NCBI GenBank assembly: GCA_022615525.1
Contig: JAKEGN010000036.1
Coordinates: 1-12,348 of the forward strand
Direction: 5' to 3'
Length of the DNA stretch: 12,348 nucleotides
Source: Woeseiaceae bacterium
Lineage (GTDB): Bacteria; Pseudomonadota; Gammaproteobacteria; Steroidobacterales; Woeseiaceae
Positions within the stretch are counted from its first letter, which is position 1; every line of letters starts with the position of its first letter. Shown one piece after another: positions 7,474 through 12,348 of the stretch. The position numbers and the translations under genes were made by a program. Below the pieces are notes generated by a model. The model ran no database searches and had not been told where the DNA came from. It saw only the letters and a list, made by a program, of their open reading frames with translations.

Positions 7474-9870
7474 ATGCATCGCGCATCCACGAGGGCCAGG
7501 CACGAGCAGCGCAGCAGGCCTGCGTCTGTGTCCGCAATGCAGTTGCCGCAAGTCAGGCGTTCGGCGATTTCGAAAGCCGTGACTGTCGCCATCATGAGTG
7601 GTGCGCTGGGCGTAGCCGAAGCGCAGGTCATCGAGGAAATTACCGTCACCGCAACCCGGCGTGCCGAATCCGTGCAGGATGTGCCGCTCGCGATCACGGC
7701 AATCACCGGGGAATTCAGCCGCGACGTCAATCTGAACGACGTCAAGGACCTGGTGGCATTCACACCGGGCGTCACCGGCAACAGCCAGGACAGTTTCATC
7801 GATGCCATCAGCGTGCGCGGCATCCGCACCCAGGACTTCGGTGTCGGAGGCGACCCGTCCGCTGCATTCTTCAAAAACGAATTGTACGAAGGCCGCAATG
7901 GTTCCGCTGTAACCAGCCTTTACGACATCGATCGCGCCGAGATCCTGCGCGGCCCGCAGGGTTTCCTGTTCGGCCGCAACTCCATCGGCGGTGCGTTCAG
8001 CGTGCATACCAAGAAAGCCGAAGTGGGTGGCGACCTGAGCGGCTACTTCGACCTGGATATCGGGGAGCGCAGCCATGCCGTCGGCGAAGGCGCTATCAAT
8101 GTACCGCTCAGCGACAGTTTTGCCATGCGCTTTGCCGGTTATTACTCTCAGGAAGACGGCTTTGTGCACAATTTTTTCAATGACACCGACCTGATCGAGC
8201 ACGAGAAAGCCGCGATACGCTGGTCCACGCGTTACGAGAACGAAGCCCTGAGTATCGATACCACCGTGGAATACGAGGACCGCAAGCAATCCGGCTCGGT
8301 GTACCGCGCAATCGAGGTCGGGGATATCTGGGAGACTTTCGAGGCGGCGCTCGGCGACGTGCCGCTGCGTGGCGACGAGCGCGATACCGATAGCGACCAG
8401 TCGGGCGGCGACAACGACGATGCAACCATACTTACACTCGGCCTGCGTCTCGACTACGACTTCGACTTCGCGACGCTGACATCGCTGACCGGCTACAAGG
8501 ACCACGACTACTTCTACAACGAAGACTACGACGGCACGCCGCTGTCGATCGTCAACTACCGCCAGGACCAGACCGGCGATTACGTGCAGCAGGAGCTGCG
8601 CCTGACCTCGGATACCGATGGACCGTTGTCCTGGTACGCGGGCGTGTCGTTCTACCAGGAAGAGATCGACGCGCGATTCACCTTCACCGGTCAGGAAGAC
8701 TATTTTTGCCAGTATTACGGCTATTACTACAACGGCGGCCAGACCTTTACCGGCTGCGTCGACCTGTACAACTATTACGGCTACGTATTCACACCGAGCG
8801 CCGATGGCAATCTCACGGAGTCGGGACGCATCGTCGGCAAGTACACGGGCTGGTCCACCTACGTCGATCTGACCTACGCTTTGAGTGACAACTGGGACGT
8901 CGGTGTCGGCGTGCGTTATACCGATGACGAGAAGGACTTCACGATCAACGTGCCTACCCCGGTCAGCGAACTCGGTGCCTACTGGGCGTACGGGTTCTCG
9001 ACGGCCGGGGACATTACGGACACGCAAAGCTGGGACGACACGCAATTGCGATTCATGCTGCGTTTCCAGCCCACGGATACGGCGCTGGTGTACGCGAGTT
9101 ATACCGAAGGATTCAAATCGGGCGGTTTCGGTAGTTTCGCGCTTACGGATGCGGATGGTAACGGCATCGGTGGTAACACAACGGACGTGAGCCAGGCGGA
9201 CGGCGCTTTGCCCAACACCTTCAACCCCGAAGTCGCGGACTCTTACGAAATCGGTTACAAGGACACCTTGCTCGATGGCGCCATGATCTTCAACGTCAAC
9301 GCCTTCTACTACGACTACCAGGACCTGCAGGTCGTGGTATTTGACGGTGGAGCATCGAACGTGGAGAACGTCGGCAAGGTCAAGAGCAAGGGCCTCGAAG
9401 GCTCGGTGACCATGGCGTTTGGCGAGAATTTCGACTTCTTCCTTGCGCTGTCGTGGCTGGACAGCGAAGCCACCGAGCTGCAAAGCATCTGCGGCCTGCC
9501 GGATCCGAACGGATGCGAGGGATCCCCGTTGTTCTGGGCGCCCGAATACACAGGCGCCGCAGTTTTGAACGGCTACTTCGACCTCGGCCAGGGCGAGATC
9601 AAGGCGAGCATCGATGCGATTTACGAGTCGGAGCGCGGCGGCGGCTGGGAGGGCCTGGCCGAAACCATGATTCCCTCCAATACCGAGCTGGCGTTCCGCA
9701 TCAATTACCGCAGCCCGGCGAACTGGGGCATCGGTGCCTACGTCGAAAACCTGACTGACGAGTTCACCTATGACGGCCTGAACAACAACGGCGGCATCAA
9801 CCCCTCGCACTTCTTCGGCCATCGCCGGCCGCGGACCGCGGGCATGCGCTTCACCTACGAATGGGAATAA
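7474..9870 (+). CDS. TonB-dependent outer-membrane receptor
   Basis: A 798-residue receptor. Residues 1-50 form a long signal peptide with an Arg/His-rich N-region and the hydrophobic core AVTVAIMSGALGVAEA. A TonB-box-like EEITVTATRR (54-63) follows. The plug carries SVRGI (113-117) and IDRAEILRGPQGFLFGRNSIGGA (152-174), both hallmark motifs. The rest is a beta-barrel with alternating aromatic strands and acidic extracellular loops, ending FTYEWE; Trp is penultimate rather than terminal. Two Cys pairs (412/428 and 673/681) lie in probable loops, and residues 410-437 hold ten tyrosines. AAGGAG (7461-7466) sits 7 bases before the ATG, fixing the start. It imports an unknown ligand across the outer membrane with TonB energy. 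The VQDVPLAITAI style is typical of large gammaproteobacterial receptor families, so the substrate cannot be named. The neighbouring sulfotransferase hints at a sulfated ligand or a modification. Confidence 0.95.
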   Translation: MHRASTRARHEQRSRPASVSAMQLPQVRRSAISKAVTVAIMSGALGVAEAQVIEEITVTATRRAESVQDVPLAITAITGEFSRDVNLNDVKDLVAFTPGVTGNSQDSFIDAISVRGIRTQDFGVGGDPSAAFFKNELYEGRNGSAVTSLYDIDRAEILRGPQGFLFGRNSIGGAFSVHTKKAEVGGDLSGYFDLDIGERSHAVGEGAINVPLSDSFAMRFAGYYSQEDGFVHNFFNDTDLIEHEKAAIRWSTRYENEALSIDTTVEYEDRKQSGSVYRAIEVGDIWETFEAALGDVPLRGDERDTDSDQSGGDNDDATILTLGLRLDYDFDFATLTSLTGYKDHDYFYNEDYDGTPLSIVNYRQDQTGDYVQQELRLTSDTDGPLSWYAGVSFYQEEIDARFTFTGQEDYFCQYYGYYYNGGQTFTGCVDLYNYYGYVFTPSADGNLTESGRIVGKYTGWSTYVDLTYALSDNWDVGVGVRYTDDEKDFTINVPTPVSELGAYWAYGFSTAGDITDTQSWDDTQLRFMLRFQPTDTALVYASYTEGFKSGGFGSFALTDADGNGIGGNTTDVSQADGALPNTFNPEVADSYEIGYKDTLLDGAMIFNVNAFYYDYQDLQVVVFDGGASNVENVGKVKSKGLEGSVTMAFGENFDFFLALSWLDSEATELQSICGLPDPNGCEGSPLFWAPEYTGAAVLNGYFDLGQGEIKASIDAIYESERGGGWEGLAETMIPSNTELAFRINYRSPANWGIGAYVENLTDEFTYDGLNNNGGINPSHFFGHRRPRTAGMRFTYEWE

Positions 9871-9883
9871 AGCCGGGGCACGA

Positions 9884-9904
9884 AATCGGGGTCTGACCCC
9901 GATT
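9884..9904. repeat. Perfect 10+1+10 palindrome before the Nramp-like gene
   Basis: AATCGGGGTC and its exact inverted copy flank a single T. As RNA this would form an 8-base-pair stem with a 5-base loop. No T-run follows on either strand, so it is not a standard intrinsic terminator. It starts 13 bases after the receptor stop and ends 7 bases before the ATG at 9912, replacing the usual ribosome binding site. From memory, GGGGTC-N-GACCCC palindromes occur as dispersed repeats in proteobacterial genomes. Confidence 0.7.
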
Positions 9905-9911
9905 GCGAAAA

Positions 9912-11156
9912 ATGCGTTCCGATCCCGTTTCCTGGTTCGCCAGGCTGGGTCCCGGCATGATGCTGGCGGCCATTGCGATCGGTGTGTCGCATCTTGTGCA
10001 ATCCACGCGCGCCGGCGCCGACTATGGATTTTCGTTTGCGCTTATCATCACCCTGATCGTCGTGCTCAAGTACCCGGCGTTTCGCTTTGCCGTGGACTAT
10101 GCATCGGCAACCGGTGAGAGCCTGGTCAAGGGCTTCGCCGCTCACAATCGCCTCGCACTCGCCTGGCTCGCGGTGGCATTTTTTCTCGATATGTTCGTCG
10201 CAACTGCGGCGGTCGCGCTGGTGACGGCCGGATTGTTCATCAGTGTCTTCGATTTACCTTTCAGCGGACCGCAGGTGGCGGCAATGCTGACGGTGTTGAC
10301 TGCAGCGCTGCTGCTGAACGGCCGTTACATGAAAGCCGAACGCATCGTGCGCATGCTGGTCGTGCTGTTCTGCGCGTTATCGGTGCTCGCGATGCTCCTC
10401 GCATTGCCGCTACTGGGCAGCGACCAGCGCGAGGTATTTGCTGCAATCACGCCGGATCGGGCTTCTGCCGCCTTCATAATCGCTGCCGCCGGCTGGATGC
10501 CGATGCCGATGACCGGCGCCGTCTTTCATTCCATGTGGATCTGCGAGAAGCGCCGTGCGGCGCCCGCGCAGTTCGATCACAGGCAGGCATTGCTGGACCT
10601 CAAGGTCGGTTACGGCCTCACGCTGGCGATCGCGCTCTGTTTTCTCGTGCTCGGGACGGCGGTGCTGTTTCAGACCGAACGCGTGGTACCGCAAACCGCC
10701 GGCGCTTTCGCAACCGAACTCCTGTCGATTTTCACGACCGTGATAGGTGACTGGTCGTATCCGGTCATTGCGACGGCGGCGATTGCCGTAATGTGGTCGA
10801 CCCTGCTGACACTTCTCGATGCCTTGCCAAGGGTCAGCAATCAGCTTGTCTCTCTCATTGCAGGGAGTAAAGCGGATGCGCGGTCCCGCTACAGCGCATT
10901 TCTCCTCATCCAGGTCGCCGGCGTGATCTTTCTGCTGCTGTTTCTGATGCGGGGGTTCACGACCTATATCGACTTTGCGACCGGGGCCGGATTCGTCGCC
11001 GCCCCGGCGCTCGCCTATTACAGCTACCGTGCGGTCACCTCGAGCGCTGTTCCCGCAGCCATGCGCCCGGGGAAAGCCCTTACCGCCTGGAGCTGGACCA
11101 GCGTAGCGGTCCTCGCGATCTGCGCGTTGGCCTTCTTCGCGCTGCGATTGTTCTAG
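9912..11156 (+). CDS. Nramp-fold membrane transporter homologue with non-canonical metal-site motifs
   Basis: A 414-residue integral membrane protein with about 11 hydrophobic segments and the Nramp beginning RLGPGMMLAA. The canonical first-helix metal motif DPGN is absent; the aligned region reads IGVSHLVQSTRAG (23-35). In the sixth helix the usual MPHN-type motif is replaced by GWMPMPMTG (194-202), leaving methionines but no His. The protein therefore belongs to a divergent branch of the family and need not carry Mn or Fe. The start is the ATG at 9912; a TTG at 9903 is in frame but lies inside the palindrome. No Shine-Dalgarno is visible. It follows the receptor on the same strand after 41 bases, so co-transcription is possible, but the palindrome lies between. 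Family assignment is fairly sure; the transported ion is unknown. Confidence 0.82.
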   Translation: MRSDPVSWFARLGPGMMLAAIAIGVSHLVQSTRAGADYGFSFALIITLIVVLKYPAFRFAVDYASATGESLVKGFAAHNRLALAWLAVAFFLDMFVATAAVALVTAGLFISVFDLPFSGPQVAAMLTVLTAALLLNGRYMKAERIVRMLVVLFCALSVLAMLLALPLLGSDQREVFAAITPDRASAAFIIAAAGWMPMPMTGAVFHSMWICEKRRAAPAQFDHRQALLDLKVGYGLTLAIALCFLVLGTAVLFQTERVVPQTAGAFATELLSIFTTVIGDWSYPVIATAAIAVMWSTLLTLLDALPRVSNQLVSLIAGSKADARSRYSAFLLIQVAGVIFLLLFLMRGFTTYIDFATGAGFVAAPALAYYSYRAVTSSAVPAAMRPGKALTAWSWTSVAVLAICALAFFALRLF

Positions 11157-11164
11157 AATGACTG

Positions 11165-11204
11165 CTGTAGGAGCGAGCAGTGCTCGCGACCGCGATCCCG
11201 GTCG
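11165..11204. repeat. REP-like palindrome between convergent genes
   Basis: The sequence begins TGTAGGAGCGAGC, resembling the REP elements of pseudomonads, and forms GCGAGC-AGT-GCTCGC (11173-11187) followed by a second small inverted repeat CGACC/GGTCG (11187-11204). It occupies most of the 76-base gap between the converging Nramp-like and peptidase genes. No T-run follows, so any termination role would be as a simple RNA hairpin. Resemblance to REP is from memory. Confidence 0.55.
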
Positions 11205-11232
11205 TGCCTTGGATGGCAACGATCGGTTGCGA

Positions 11233-12348
11233 TTATTCGGTATGCCGCCTGAAATGATCGGCGAGGACCTGGGCAACGCAGCCTGTCAGGCGTTTGCCCG
11301 TTTCGATGTGCAGGAACTCGTTCGGGCCGTGCGCGTTCGAGTTCGGTCCGAGCAACCCGGTGACCAGGAACTGCGCCTTCGGGAATTTCTCCCCCAGCAT
11401 GCCCATGAACGGAATCGTTCCGCCTGTTCCCATGTACATCGATGGCTTGCCGAAATAGGTGTTCGAAGCCTTTTGCATCGACGTGGCCAGCCAGTCTGCG
11501 ACTTCCGGCGCGTTCCAGCCGCCCATCGCGGAATCGACGTCGAAGCTGACATTGGCGAGTTTCGGTTTGTTGCGCTCCAGCGCTTTCTTGACGGCCGTTG
11601 CCGCCTTCTTCGGATCGCAGGTCGGGGGCAGGCGGAAGGACAGCTTCAGCGTCGTCCGGGGCAGCAGGACGTTGCCGGCATTCACCAGTGCCGGAAGCCC
11701 GTCGGCGCCGGTGACGCTCAAGGTCGGCCGCCAGGTATTGTTCAGCAACAACTCGAGCGACGACCCGGCGGGCTTTGCACCTTTGACCGCCCAGGGATAG
11801 CGCCGGTGCACCGAGTCCTTGAGCACCCTGGCCGCTTTCTCCGCCTGTTTCTGGCGTTGCGCCGGGATTTTCACGTGCAGCGCTGTCGGCAGCAGTTCGC
11901 CGGTCGCCTCGTCCTCGATGCGGCTCAGCAATTGCCGCAGCAGGCGAAAGCTCGAAGGCACGATGCCGCTGGCGCTGCCCGAGTGCACGCCTTCGGTGAG
12001 GACCTCGACCTTCAGTTTGCCGGTGAGATTGCCGCGCAACGACGTCGTGCACCAGAGCTGCTCGTAATTCCCGCACTCGGCGTCCAGACAGACGACCAGG
12101 CTCGGCGAGCCGATCCGGTCCTTCAACAGATCGATGTAGAAGGGCAGGTCGAAGCTGCCGCTTTCCTCGCAGCCTTCAATCAGCACCACACAATGCGCAT
12201 GCGGAATGCCTTGTTCCTGCAAGGCACGGATGGCCGTCAGCGAACCGAAGGTCGCGTAACCATCGTCGGCACCGCCGCGTCCGTACAGTTTTCCGTTCCG
12301 GATGACCGGTGTCCAGGGATCGAGGCCCTCGGCCCAGCCACTGAACTC
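11233..12348 (-). CDS. M20-family metallopeptidase (dipeptidase/carnosinase-like), N-terminus beyond right edge
   Basis: The visible 371 residues are the C-terminal part of a zinc peptidase; roughly 100 residues, including the first HxD metal motif, lie outside the window. Near the visible start is GRGGADDGY (23-31) with bridging Asp28, then IEGCEESGS (57-65) with catalytic Glu61 and metal ligand Glu62, CLDAE with Asp89, and near the end GPNSNAHGPNEF with metal ligand His340. MGTGGTIPFMG is also typical of the family. The dimerisation domain lies between the halves. M20 enzymes hydrolyse dipeptides or N-acyl amino acids. EGCEESGS and the large inserted lid domain point to the CNDP/dipeptidase branch rather than ArgE or DapE. 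All visible active-site residues are intact. It converges on the Nramp-like gene and has no obvious functional link to it. Confidence 0.92.
   Translation of the reverse strand, partial: EFSGWAEGLDPWTPVIRNGKLYGRGGADDGYATFGSLTAIRALQEQGIPHAHCVVLIEGCEESGSFDLPFYIDLLKDRIGSPSLVVCLDAECGNYEQLWCTTSLRGNLTGKLKVEVLTEGVHSGSASGIVPSSFRLLRQLLSRIEDEATGELLPTALHVKIPAQRQKQAEKAARVLKDSVHRRYPWAVKGAKPAGSSLELLLNNTWRPTLSVTGADGLPALVNAGNVLLPRTTLKLSFRLPPTCDPKKAATAVKKALERNKPKLANVSFDVDSAMGGWNAPEVADWLATSMQKASNTYFGKPSMYMGTGGTIPFMGMLGEKFPKAQFLVTGLLGPNSNAHGPNEFLHIETGKRLTGCVAQVLADHFRRHTE

Noticed and set aside
7450..9822. Open frame of about 790 codons antisense to the receptor
   Set aside because: It lies wholly opposite a well-recognised TonB-dependent receptor, has no family motif or ribosome binding site, and is low-complexity Val/Arg/Ala sequence typical of antisense frames in GC-rich genes.
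9884..9904. Intrinsic terminator after the receptor gene
   Set aside because: The stem is good, but no T-run follows on either strand, and it sits almost on the next start codon.

Overview
The window reads as chromosomal DNA from a GC-rich gammaproteobacterium. No marker gene fixes the taxon, so this rests on the E. coli YheS-like ABC-F protein, the large TonB-dependent receptor beside a TPR-sulfotransferase, and the style of palindromic repeats between genes. I found no tRNA, rRNA, CRISPR array, phage genes or transposase. The gene-free gaps are all short; the longest is 188 bases.

Left part (1-3543, minus strand): four tightly spaced genes with gaps of 21 to 37 bases, read leftwards and leaving the window. 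In transcription order they are an AbfD-like [4Fe-4S]/FAD dehydratase, a MaoC-type enoyl-CoA hydratase, an NAD-type short-chain 3-hydroxyacyl-CoA dehydrogenase and a thiolase (N-terminal 182 residues only). In series they could convert 4-hydroxybutyryl-CoA to crotonyl-CoA, (R)-3-hydroxybutyryl-CoA, acetoacetyl-CoA and two acetyl-CoA. This is the most interesting unit here. The dehydratase also has a one-residue-shorter spacing between two predicted cluster ligands.

Middle (3544-5762): a palindromic mobile-repeat-like element of about 137 bp separates this operon from a yheS-type ABC-F gene (minus strand) and encodes the last codons and stop of that gene. A 123-base divergent promoter region follows.

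Right part (5763-12348): on the plus strand come a TPR-sulfotransferase with tyrosylprotein-sulfotransferase-like motifs, a TonB-dependent receptor with tyrosine-rich loops, and an Nramp-fold membrane protein lacking the canonical metal-binding motifs. A candidate 22-residue leader ORF lies before the receptor, and a perfect palindrome lies just before the Nramp-like start. A convergent M20 metallopeptidase (minus strand, N-terminus beyond the right edge) closes the window, with a REP-like palindrome in the convergent gap.

The sulfotransferase and receptor probably form a small functional pair. The ABC-F, Nramp-like and peptidase genes look like independent units.
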